Source: Maribacter sp. MMG018
GTDB taxonomy: Bacteria; Bacteroidota; Bacteroidia; Flavobacteriales; Flavobacteriaceae
Direction: 5' to 3'
DNA length: 64,000 nt
Assembly (NCBI RefSeq): GCF_018100785.1
Contig: NZ_JAGJEC010000002.1
Span: 992,001 to 1,056,000, forward strand
Below are positions 53,894 through 61,347 of the stretch, piece by piece. Every line of letters starts with the position of its first letter. The first letter of the stretch is position 1. Below the pieces are notes generated by a model that searched no databases, was not told where the DNA came from, and was given only the letters and a program-made list of their open reading frames with translations. Made by a program: the position numbers and the translations under genes.

Positions 53894-55180
53894 ATGAAAT
53901 TACTAAATCAATCCATAAAATACATCTCCATTTCAATCTTGGCCATTGTCACCGTTTGGGCTGCGATATTCTATTATAATATGCTCAATGAGATTAAAGG
54001 GAGTATAGACGAAGGGCTAGAGCACTACAAACGGATCATTATTAAAAATGCTCAAAAAGATTCGACCATCTTAACCAAAAAACATTTTGACGAAAGTTTT
54101 TTTGCTACCAGAAAAATACCAAAAAAACAAGCCCTTTCGGTAAAGGACGTCTACTTGGACACCATTTTTTACATGCAGGATGCCGACGATAAGAAACCAG
54201 AGGCTGAACCTGTACGAATGCTTGTTACAGCTTTTGAGGTAGACGGAGCGTACTACGAGTTAAAAGTGGCCAACTCTATGGTTGAAGAGGACGACTTGAT
54301 AAAAGAGCTTTTTAACGACACCATTTGGCTTTACTTTAGTTTAATTATCGGTATCATAGTTGTCAATAATTTTGTACTTAAAAGACTTTGGAAACCATTC
54401 TATGAATTTTTGAACCAGTTAAAGAAATTTCGCCTTGGTTATAGCCAAACGTTTCCAAAGGTAAAAACCGGCACCAAAGAGTTTACCGACCTACAGAATG
54501 CCGTAAACGTACTGTTACAACACACCATAGAAACCTACGAACAACAAAAACAGTTCATTGGAAATGCCTCCCACGAGTTGCAAACACCTTTGGCCATAAC
54601 GACCAATAAACTAGAACTACTTATAGAAAAAGGCGACCTACAAAATGAACAGGCCAAAAGTATCTCCGAAATACTACAGATCGTAGAGCGCTTGGTAAAA
54701 CTGAACAAATCTTTATTGCTATTGACCAAAATAGAGAACAAGCAATTTTTGGACAACCAAAAAGTATCGCTCAACAAAGTTGTTCAAAAAAGCATTGAGG
54801 ACCTTGAAGATGTGGCCACCTTTAAAAAGGTATCTATCTCTTTGAAAGAAATGGCCGAATTACCCTTTAAAATGGATGCCTCACTCGCCAATGTAATTAT
54901 ATCCAACTTACTAAGAAACGCCATATTCCATAATATCCCCAATGGAAATGTAATCGTGGAAATTACAGAAAGGTCTATTAAAATAAGTAACACCGGCAGT
55001 CCCCAAAAGCTTGATGAAAACCTAATTTTCACCCGCTTTTATAAACCCGATACTACATCTAAGGGAACAGGACTCGGTTTGGCCATCGCCAAAGCCATTT
55101 CCGACCTCTATGGTTTAAAGATCTCATACACCTTTGAGAATAATTTACATTCCTTTCAAATGATTTTTCCAGCCCCATAA
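53894..55180 (+). CDS. Sensor histidine kinase without adjacent response regulator
   Basis: 428 residues. Two membrane helices (about 13-35 and 140-160, ISISILAIVTVWAAIFYYNM and TIWLYFSLIIGIIVVNNFVL) enclose a periplasmic sensor domain. HisKA follows with the phosphoacceptor His near residue 226 (GNASHELQTPLAITTNKLEL), then HATPase (LANVIISNLLRNAIFHN, GTGLGLAIAKAI). There is no HAMP-type linker of note. No response-regulator gene lies in the flanks, although kinases of this size in Bacteroidota are normally co-transcribed with an OmpR-type regulator. A PepSY-like gene starts 65 bp downstream, a common association for such pairs. Confidence 0.9.
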   Translation: MKLLNQSIKYISISILAIVTVWAAIFYYNMLNEIKGSIDEGLEHYKRIIIKNAQKDSTILTKKHFDESFFATRKIPKKQALSVKDVYLDTIFYMQDADDKKPEAEPVRMLVTAFEVDGAYYELKVANSMVEEDDLIKELFNDTIWLYFSLIIGIIVVNNFVLKRLWKPFYEFLNQLKKFRLGYSQTFPKVKTGTKEFTDLQNAVNVLLQHTIETYEQQKQFIGNASHELQTPLAITTNKLELLIEKGDLQNEQAKSISEILQIVERLVKLNKSLLLLTKIENKQFLDNQKVSLNKVVQKSIEDLEDVATFKKVSISLKEMAELPFKMDASLANVIISNLLRNAIFHNIPNGNVIVEITERSIKISNTGSPQKLDENLIFTRFYKPDTTSKGTGLGLAIAKAISDLYGLKISYTFENNLHSFQMIFPAP

Positions 55181-55245
55181 TTTCTATTCCCAAGTTTTTC
55201 CAAAATCGGGTAGTTGATTTGTCTTATAATTTAAAAATACATAAG

Positions 55246-55692
55246 ATGAAAAAACAAATTTTGATTTTTAGTGCTTTGTTAGCCAGCGTATTTTCTTTAC
55301 AAGCCCAAGACATTCCACAAAGCCAAGTGCCATCGGTCATTGTAAACAAATTCCACAAACAGTTTCCAAAAGCAACGGATATAGAATGGGAAATGGATGG
55401 ATTTCTATACAATGTTGATTTTGAAATTGGTTGGAACACCGACCATGAAATATGGTATGATGCCGAAGGAAAAATAGTAAAACATAAAGAAGATATCTCT
55501 AAAAGCGAATTGCCAGAAACGGTCAGCAAAGGCATACAAACCAATTTTAATGGCTATACCATAGATGATCTGGAACGTATCACCGACAATGGAAACGTTT
55601 TCTATAAAATGGAACTCAATTCGTTGCTGAAAGAGGATTGGGATGTAGTTATGGACGCCAACGGAAAGGTGTTGAGCAAAATAGCCGATTAA
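55246..55692 (+). CDS. PepSY-like (DUF2874) periplasmic protein
   Basis: 148 residues from the ATG at 55246 with a signal peptide (ILIFSALLASVFSLQAQ). Two PepSY-like repeats follow: VIVNKFHKQFPKATDIEWEM with DAEGKIVKHKEDI, and VSKGIQTNFNGYTIDDLERI with VMDANGKVLSKIAD. Such proteins are exported, often regulated by or regulating a two-component system, and may bind a ligand or metal. It lies between the histidine kinase and a DUF2490-like gene, 14 bp apart from the latter, so the three may form one unit. Confidence 0.85.
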   Translation: MKKQILIFSALLASVFSLQAQDIPQSQVPSVIVNKFHKQFPKATDIEWEMDGFLYNVDFEIGWNTDHEIWYDAEGKIVKHKEDISKSELPETVSKGIQTNFNGYTIDDLERITDNGNVFYKMELNSLLKEDWDVVMDANGKVLSKIAD

Positions 55693-55706
55693 AACCGACA
55701 TCGAAG

Positions 55707-56477
55707 ATGCGAAAGATTTTATTCGTTTTCTCATTGGTGTCCATGTATTGCTCCAATGGTCTTGCCCAGTTCACACCTCCAGGATTGGGCAAGACAAATA
55801 CCGTTTCTTGGTTTGCCATTGGGGTAAAACAAAAGCTGAACGAGAAAGGAAGCGTAAGTTCGGCCACCCATTTTGGATTGGGGCGTATTAGCGACCCCGA
55901 CAATTACAATTTGTTTCAAAAGCAATCTATCTACGTCATAAACGAAGAGGTTACCAATCATTTTAAAGAACACTGGGCCTATTCCGTTGCGTTGAGTTAT
56001 AGATGGCAGAATAAATACAAAACTACCGCACCCTACGAATCGGATAACCCCGACGCACGTCAAGAAATTAGGGCATATGGCCGTTTTTCTTATCTCGGCA
56101 CGTTTAATACAATAAATTATTCCATAGATTTTCGTCCAGAATATAGACGCTTTTACGACCCTGATTTTACACAGGCTACCGAAAACACGCAATTTCGTTC
56201 CCGTTTTAGGGCAAAAATGACCTTTGACCTTAATTCGTTAAAGACAGATAAGTTCATCACGACCGCCGAGTTTCTATTTTCTACCACAAAAACAAGCTCG
56301 TGGAGTGCTTTTGAGTATAAGGAAACCCGTTTGTGCCTGTATTATTCACATACCGTGCCTAAACTAAAAACTACCTTCAACATAGGGTATATGAACAATA
56401 TTTTAGGCAAATCGGCTATAACAGATGTGCACTATTTGGCATTTGACGTAGCTATCAAAAATCCATTTGGCACCTAA
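55707..56477 (+). CDS. DUF2490-like outer-membrane beta-barrel protein
   Basis: 256 residues from the ATG at 55707 with a signal peptide (ILFVFSLVSMYCSNGLAQ). The remaining sequence is a run of amphipathic strands (WFAIGVKQKLNEKGSVSSAT, WAYSVALSYRWQNKY, INYSIDFRPEYRRFY, FRSRFRAKMTFDL), typical of the DUF2490 family of small outer-membrane barrels. It begins 14 bp after the PepSY-like gene. Function unknown; a role as an output of the orphan kinase is inferred from position. Confidence 0.75.
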   Translation: MRKILFVFSLVSMYCSNGLAQFTPPGLGKTNTVSWFAIGVKQKLNEKGSVSSATHFGLGRISDPDNYNLFQKQSIYVINEEVTNHFKEHWAYSVALSYRWQNKYKTTAPYESDNPDARQEIRAYGRFSYLGTFNTINYSIDFRPEYRRFYDPDFTQATENTQFRSRFRAKMTFDLNSLKTDKFITTAEFLFSTTKTSSWSAFEYKETRLCLYYSHTVPKLKTTFNIGYMNNILGKSAITDVHYLAFDVAIKNPFGT

Positions 56478-56638
56478 GAAACATATTAATAAAAAATAAA
56501 TGGAATGACTCCCGAACGGGCCACGGCGGTTATCTGCAATAAAAACCAATCTGTTTTTTTCGGTATGTCCTATGTCAACAACCATCCAAATTGGATGATT
56601 ATAATAAATTTTAGATATTATTTATAATCCCCGATTAG

Positions 56639-56646
56639 TACCTTTG
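56639..56646 (+). promoter_or_regulatory. -7 promoter box of the guanine deaminase gene
   Basis: TACCTTTG matches TAnnTTTG, 38 bp before the ATG. The -33 box is poor. Confidence 0.45.
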
Positions 56647-56684
56647 ACAAAAATTTTATTTTAAATACAATCAGGAACATTGAC

Positions 56685-57161
56685 ATGGACAACAAGGACG
56701 AATTTTTTATGCACAGGGCCATTGAAATGGCGGCAAAGGGAATGAACTCCAATGCGGGCGGTCCCTTTGGAGCGGTAGTCGTAAAGAACGGTGAAATAAT
56801 TGCCGAGGGCCATAATCGGGTTACCTCTACCAACGACCCCACCGCACATGCCGAAATGGTCGTAATCAGGGAGGCCTGTAAGAAACTGAACACTTTTCAG
56901 TTGACAGATTGTATCATCTATACCTCTTGTGAACCTTGCCCCATGTGCCTAGGGGCCATTTATTGGGCTAGGCCCAAGGCCGTATTTTATGCCTGTACAA
57001 AAGAAGACGCCAAGGCCATCGATTTCGACGATCAGTTCATTTATGATGAACTGGACAAGAAAATAGAGGATCGGCAAATTAAATTTGTACAGTTGTTACG
57101 AAAAGACGCACTTCCGGTCTTTAAAAATTGGGAAGAAAAAAATGACAAGACCGAATATTAA
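56685..57161 (+). CDS. guaD: Guanine deaminase (GuaD-type nucleoside/nucleobase deaminase)
   Basis: 158 residues. The zinc site is HAEMVV (His55, catalytic Glu57) with SCEPCPMCLGAIYWARP (Cys85, Cys88). The C-terminal FDDQFIYDEL and the end KNWEEKNDKTEY match the Bacillus GuaD group, in which the swapped C-terminus closes the active site, distinguishing it from TadA. It hydrolyses guanine to xanthine and ammonia in the cytoplasm, for nitrogen salvage. It stands alone with its own promoter box; no purine-degradation genes are nearby. Confidence 0.9.
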   Translation: MDNKDEFFMHRAIEMAAKGMNSNAGGPFGAVVVKNGEIIAEGHNRVTSTNDPTAHAEMVVIREACKKLNTFQLTDCIIYTSCEPCPMCLGAIYWARPKAVFYACTKEDAKAIDFDDQFIYDELDKKIEDRQIKFVQLLRKDALPVFKNWEEKNDKTEY

Positions 57162-57241
57162 AAATTCCATTTTTTTACTGAGGCACCAAAAAGTATATAT
57201 CATTCGAAAATCTGTATAAGAGGTGACGGTCACTTTCCATC

Positions 57242-57249
57242 TACCTTTG
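57242..57249 (+). promoter_or_regulatory. -7 promoter box of the SDR gene
   Basis: TACCTTTG matches TAnnTTTG, 26 bp before the ATG at 57276. The -33 box is poor. Confidence 0.45.
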
Positions 57250-57275
57250 TCCTGTTATTTGAAAAACAGGAAAAG

Positions 57276-58229
57276 ATGAGTTCTAAAAATCAATTTGGTA
57301 AACAAGGATGGACACCCGATAGAATTGGGTCACTCAAGGGAAAAACCTTTGTAATTACAGGTACAACCAGTGGTACGGGATTTGAGGCGGCCAAAATATT
57401 GTTATCAAAGGAAGCGAAAGTGGTAATGTTGAACCGGAATCCCAAGAAAGCGGCCGATACCCTGACCACATTGAAACAAGAGCTTGGCAATGCCATTGAT
57501 GTAACCAATATACAAATAGATTTGGCAGTGCTGGCCTCTGTAAGAAAGGCTGCAGAAGAAATACTAAAAACCGTTCCCCGAATCGATGCATTAATGTGCA
57601 ATGCCGCCATTGCCCAAGTACCCAAACAGACCTTTACCGTTGATGGTTTTGAAAGTCAATTAGGCGTAAACCATTATGGCAACTTTTTACTTCAAGCACT
57701 GCTTTACCCCCGAATCGAAGCCTCTAACGGACGCATCGTTGTGGTAGGAAGCATGGGGTACAATTTGGGTATTAAAACCATACAGTTCGACGACATGAAC
57801 TGGGACAAGAACTACAATCCCAATAGCGTCTATAGTCAAAGTAAACTGGCGCAGATAATGTGTGTCTACGAATTGCAAGACCGATTGAAACAGGCCGGTA
57901 ATACGAAGGTAAAAGTATATGCCTGTCACCCAGGGGCTTCAGCTACTTCTTTAATAAGGACCAGCGGTAGTTTACTGACCAGGTTCGTATGGCAAATAAT
58001 GAAGTTGACCCCAATGGTGCAATCGGCCGAAAAAGGTTCGTATCCGGAATTGATGTGCGCCACGGAACCCGATTTGGACCAAGAGGGATTCTATGGCCCC
58101 ACGGGCAAAAATTATTGGACGGGACCCGTTGGCGAATGTAAGCTAGAGCCTCACGCAAAAGATAAACCGGTGATGGAGAAACTTTGGAAAGTATCTGAAG
58201 AGGCTGTAGCCTTCAAATGGAATGTGTAA
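57276..58229 (+). CDS. SDR-family oxidoreductase, protochlorophyllide-reductase-like
   Basis: 317 residues. The cofactor motif is VITGTTSGTGFEAAKIL (TGxxxGxG, with Thr-Ser in place of Gly), followed by VVMLNRNPKKAADTL, which favours NADP, and DALMCNAAIA in place of NNAG. Active-site residues are visible in VVVGSMGYNLG and VYSQSKLAQIM (YxxxK). The length and the long insert put it with the retinol-dehydrogenase/protochlorophyllide-reductase-like SDRs. The substrate is unknown. An 83-bp gap precedes the small membrane protein gene downstream. Confidence 0.88.
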   Translation: MSSKNQFGKQGWTPDRIGSLKGKTFVITGTTSGTGFEAAKILLSKEAKVVMLNRNPKKAADTLTTLKQELGNAIDVTNIQIDLAVLASVRKAAEEILKTVPRIDALMCNAAIAQVPKQTFTVDGFESQLGVNHYGNFLLQALLYPRIEASNGRIVVVGSMGYNLGIKTIQFDDMNWDKNYNPNSVYSQSKLAQIMCVYELQDRLKQAGNTKVKVYACHPGASATSLIRTSGSLLTRFVWQIMKLTPMVQSAEKGSYPELMCATEPDLDQEGFYGPTGKNYWTGPVGECKLEPHAKDKPVMEKLWKVSEEAVAFKWNV

Positions 58230-58311
58230 ATTAGAAAACAACCTTAAAAATTTGGGAAAACCCTCTGGATAAAGATACCTCAAATAAAGAAACAACATAA
58301 AAACATCAACT

Positions 58312-58824
58312 ATGGATATACTAAAGGCAGCTACCGATTGGGCCAAGGCCGAACTTTTTTCAACACCGTTCTTCATACTCTTCGGAATCGCATTTTTGAT
58401 TGCAAGCTTAGGCTTTTGGCAATTGGGAAAAACAGACATGGCAAGGGCATACATCATTCCCACCTTGGTAGCGGGCACCTTGTTATTGGTAATTGGACTT
58501 GGCTTGTTTTTTACCAATAAATCAAGAATATCTCAATTTGAAAAAGCTTATCAAACAGATGCATCGGCATTCATAGCATCAGAACTTGAACGTGCCGAAG
58601 CTACTTTAAAAGAATATAATACAGTTGTTTTTACCGCAATTCCGATAATTATAATAGTTTGTGCGCTGGTCTTACTGTTCGTAAGTACTCCGGTTTGGAG
58701 GGCGAGTATGATAACTACCATAGCCATGTTGGCCGTAATTTTATTGGTAGACGGTACGGCCCATGCCCGAATGAATGCTTACAATAAACAATTGCTATTA
58801 GCGCAAAGAGACTTAAAAAAATAA
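58312..58824 (+). CDS. Small membrane protein, function unknown
   Basis: 170 residues with four hydrophobic segments (about 20-37, 47-68, 102-122 and 127-148; FFILFGIAFLIASLGFWQLG, AYIIPTLVAGTLLLVIGLGL, FTAIPIIIIVCALVLLFVS). The charged middle segment (about 70-98) is helical. No family is recognised. Its stop codon is separated from the AraC regulator start by one base, so the two genes are translationally linked; the membrane protein may be a sensor partner or a target. Confidence 0.6.
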   Translation: MDILKAATDWAKAELFSTPFFILFGIAFLIASLGFWQLGKTDMARAYIIPTLVAGTLLLVIGLGLFFTNKSRISQFEKAYQTDASAFIASELERAEATLKEYNTVVFTAIPIIIIVCALVLLFVSTPVWRASMITTIAMLAVILLVDGTAHARMNAYNKQLLLAQRDLKK

Positions 58825-58825
58825 C

Positions 58826-59737
58826 ATGCAGCATTTTAAAACCTTATCGGCATATATGGATTATCTTGAACTTCCCAGTCCAGAACATCCGATGCTAAGT
58901 GTATTTTCCGCTTCGGGAGACGGTTTTTTGCCCTGCCCAAAAGAAAGCTCACCACCCATTACCAACGATTGCTATTCCATTAGTTTAAAGAAAATTGTGA
59001 AAGGCGATTTAAACTACGGAAGAACAACCTACGATTTTACCAATGGCGCCATGATTTTTCTTGCCCCAAGACAGGTATTACAGTGGGACAATAGTGCGGT
59101 ATTCGAACAAAAAGGCTTCTCGATCAACTTTCATGAAGATTTTCTAAAAGGCACGGAATTGGCACAACAAATCAAGAAATACGGCTTCTTTTCGTATTCG
59201 GCCAATGAAGCCCTGCACCTTTCCCCCAAAGAGGAAAAACAGATAGAATCGATTGTTGAGAATATTGAAATCGAATACCAAAACAACCAGGATAAGTTTA
59301 GCAAAGACATCATCATCTCACAATTGAGCACCCTTTTAAAGTATTCAAACCGTTTTTACGAAAGGCAATTTTTGCATAGAAAAGAGCTTTCCCATAGTCT
59401 ATTGGAGCAGTTTAACCAGTACGTATTCGAATATTTTGAATCGGGCCAATTACAGGAAAAAGGTGTACCGAGTATAGAACAAATAGCCTATCAAATGTCG
59501 GTTTCGCAACGTTACCTGAGCGACACGCTTAAAAAGGAAACCGGGAAGACCACCACCGAACATTTACAGTTGCGCTTGATCGATGAGGCCAAAAATGTGC
59601 TATTACATCCCAATAAAAGTATAGCGGAAGTGGCTTATGAATTGGGGTTCGAATATCCACCCTATTTCTCACGATTATTCAAAAAAAAGGAAGGTATCAG
59701 CCCTACCGAATATCGGAAAAAATATAGCATGAATTAA
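58826..59737 (+). CDS. AraC-family transcriptional regulator
   Basis: 303 residues. A cupin-type N-terminal domain (FTNGAMIFLAPRQVLQWDNS, FSINFHEDFLKG) is followed by a linker and two helix-turn-helix motifs (about 205-300) with SIEQIAYQMSVSQRYLSDTL, then IAEVAYELGFEYPPYFSRLF and ISPTEYRKKY. It begins one base after the preceding membrane-protein gene. Three phased direct repeats lie immediately upstream of the promoter of the next gene, so activation of the DUF1566 lipoprotein is the most likely job. Confidence 0.93.
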   Translation: MQHFKTLSAYMDYLELPSPEHPMLSVFSASGDGFLPCPKESSPPITNDCYSISLKKIVKGDLNYGRTTYDFTNGAMIFLAPRQVLQWDNSAVFEQKGFSINFHEDFLKGTELAQQIKKYGFFSYSANEALHLSPKEEKQIESIVENIEIEYQNNQDKFSKDIIISQLSTLLKYSNRFYERQFLHRKELSHSLLEQFNQYVFEYFESGQLQEKGVPSIEQIAYQMSVSQRYLSDTLKKETGKTTTEHLQLRLIDEAKNVLLHPNKSIAEVAYELGFEYPPYFSRLFKKKEGISPTEYRKKYSMN

Positions 59738-59770
59738 ACATAGCATATTATCCTCTGCGCGACCACGTTT

Positions 59771-59830
59771 TATACTTCTATGGACAAAGTATTTATACAT
59801 CCGTAGATAAAATTCGTACGTCCGTAGATA
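59771..59830 (+). promoter_or_regulatory. Phased direct repeats, putative AraC operator
   Basis: TACATCCGTAGATA (59796-59809) and TACGTCCGTAGATA (59817-59830) differ at one position and lie 21 bp apart, two helical turns. A weaker third copy (TATACTTCTATGGACA, from 59771) lies 23 bp further upstream. They end 5 bp before the -33 box at 59835, as expected for an activator site. Seen directly; AraC binding is inferred. Confidence 0.6.
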
Positions 59831-59834
59831 TTGT

Positions 59835-59865
59835 TTTACAACATGGCCCCTACCCCATACCTTTG
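59835..59865 (+). promoter_or_regulatory. Bacteroidota-type promoter of the DUF1566 gene
   Basis: TTTA (59835-59838), 19 nt, TACCTTTG (59858-59865). One mismatch in the -33 box, consistent with a promoter needing an activator. The start codon lies 34 bp downstream. Confidence 0.6.
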
Positions 59866-59898
59866 CTGTATATTCTATTTTAGAAACAATGGTATAAA

Positions 59899-61233
59899 AT
59901 GAAGGCTATAAAATCAACATCATCGACCGCGATCAGAATATGGAGTGCCGTTCTTTTAAGTGCGGCCTGTCTGCTGTCCTGCAATCAAAAAAAGAACAAA
60001 AACGGTACGCAAGACACTGGTGCTACGACCACTGCCCTTGGCAACTATACACAAGTGGCAACAGGGCAAACGACCTTGTACGGCCTAGACGGTGAAGTTA
60101 TCGACAATCTACGGCCCGGAGACTCGCTATACGGGCAAGATGCCAATTACCTTAAAGGCAAAAAAATGGCCTACGAAAAAAACGGGGACGGAACGGTAAC
60201 CGACCTGAACACCGGACTCATGTGGCAGGAGATACCGACCACAGAAGGCTTTGATTGGAACGATGCCAAGGAATATTGCGAGAACCTTGAATTGGGCGGT
60301 TATGACGATTGGAGGATGCCGACCTTAAAAGAGTTGTTCTCCATCAGTGACTTTAGCTCGGGATGGCCTTATTTGAACACCGACTATTTTTCCTTGGCAA
60401 ACAACGACTATGTGGACAAAAGCGAACAGTATTGGGCAGACAATAAATATGTAGGACATACCGAAGAAGGAGGGTATACCGCAGCTTTTGGGGTAAACCA
60501 TGCCACGGGCCACATTAAGGCCTACCCTGGCGGAGCACCCGAAGGCGGTAGGCCGCAAGGTCCCCCACCAGGAGAAAACAACTCGGCCCAAGGGCAAGAT
60601 ACCAAAGGCCACAGGCCTCCCCCTCCAGGACAAGGTCAAGAAAACGAGGGCGAAAACGGAGGTAGGCCCATGGGCAACCCAATGCTAAAGCATGTACGTG
60701 CCGTTCGTGGTAGCAGCTATGGCACCAACCATTTTGTGGACAATGGAGACGGAACGATCAGGGATACATCCACTGGATTGATGTGGAGCCAAAACGACAG
60801 CCAAAAAGGGTTGGATTGGGGCAATGCCCTGGCCTATGCCGAAAACTCTGATTTGGCGGGCTACTCCGATTGGCGTTTGCCCAACGTTAAAGAGCTGCAA
60901 GGCATTGTAGACTATTCCTATGCACCAAATGCCCAAGATCCGGACATGGTAGGGCCCGCCATAGACCCTATGTTCAGTTGCTCGGAAATCACCAATGAAA
61001 ACGGGGACCGGGATTACCCTTACTATTGGACGAGCACTTCGGCCAGGTTTCAGAAAGGAAAACCATATTACTATGCTTGGTACGTAGCCTTTGGACGGGC
61101 GGTCAATGCCCGAGGCCTCGATTTTCATGGAGCAGGTGCCGTACGCTTCGATACCAAACACGAAAACGGTCCGGCCGGGGAAGGCGGTGAACGATACTAC
61201 AATTATGTCAGATTGGTCAGGGATATCGAATAA
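59899..61233 (+). CDS. Lipoprotein with two DUF1566 domains
   Basis: 444 residues. The signal peptide ends in the lipobox CLLSC (about residue 28). Two copies of DUF1566 are present, at about 90-200 (NGDGTVTDLNTGLMWQEIPT, GGYDDWRMPTLKELFSISDF) and about 275-440 (NGDGTIRDTSTGLMWSQNDS, AGYSDWRLPNVKELQGIVDY). They are joined by a low-complexity Pro/Gly/Gln linker at about 213-258 (EGGRPQGPPPGENN, GHRPPPPGQGQENE). DUF1566 has a C-type-lectin/formylglycine-enzyme-like fold in secreted proteins; the ligand is unknown. It is probably activated by the AraC regulator encoded upstream and is closed by a terminator. Confidence 0.85.
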   Translation: MKAIKSTSSTAIRIWSAVLLSAACLLSCNQKKNKNGTQDTGATTTALGNYTQVATGQTTLYGLDGEVIDNLRPGDSLYGQDANYLKGKKMAYEKNGDGTVTDLNTGLMWQEIPTTEGFDWNDAKEYCENLELGGYDDWRMPTLKELFSISDFSSGWPYLNTDYFSLANNDYVDKSEQYWADNKYVGHTEEGGYTAAFGVNHATGHIKAYPGGAPEGGRPQGPPPGENNSAQGQDTKGHRPPPPGQGQENEGENGGRPMGNPMLKHVRAVRGSSYGTNHFVDNGDGTIRDTSTGLMWSQNDSQKGLDWGNALAYAENSDLAGYSDWRLPNVKELQGIVDYSYAPNAQDPDMVGPAIDPMFSCSEITNENGDRDYPYYWTSTSARFQKGKPYYYAWYVAFGRAVNARGLDFHGAGAVRFDTKHENGPAGEGGERYYNYVRLVRDIE

Positions 61234-61251
61234 ACGAATTTTAAATAAGGC

Positions 61252-61281
61252 GACCTGTTTTCTCTTTCGAAAAAACAGGTC
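61252..61281 (+). terminator. Terminator after the DUF1566 gene
   Basis: GACCTGTTTT and AAAACAGGTC form a 10-bp stem with a 10-nt loop, followed by TCTTT. Confidence 0.7.
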
Positions 61282-61283
61282 TC

Positions 61284-61314
61284 TTTACAAAATGCCACGG
61301 TCAGTTTATATTTG
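61284..61314 (+). promoter_or_regulatory. Bacteroidota-type promoter of the ABC transporter gene
   Basis: TTTA (61284-61287), 19 nt, TATATTTG (61307-61314). It lies directly behind the terminator of the DUF1566 gene and 33 bp before the TTG start codon. Confidence 0.6.
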
Positions 61315-61347
61315 CCCTTTTACATCACACACAAATAAAGAATACTA

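Noticed and set aside
53658-53936. 92-codon minus-strand frame between trpB and the histidine kinase, considered as the missing response regulator
   Set aside because: No receiver or DNA-binding motif is present, and it overlaps the kinase start.
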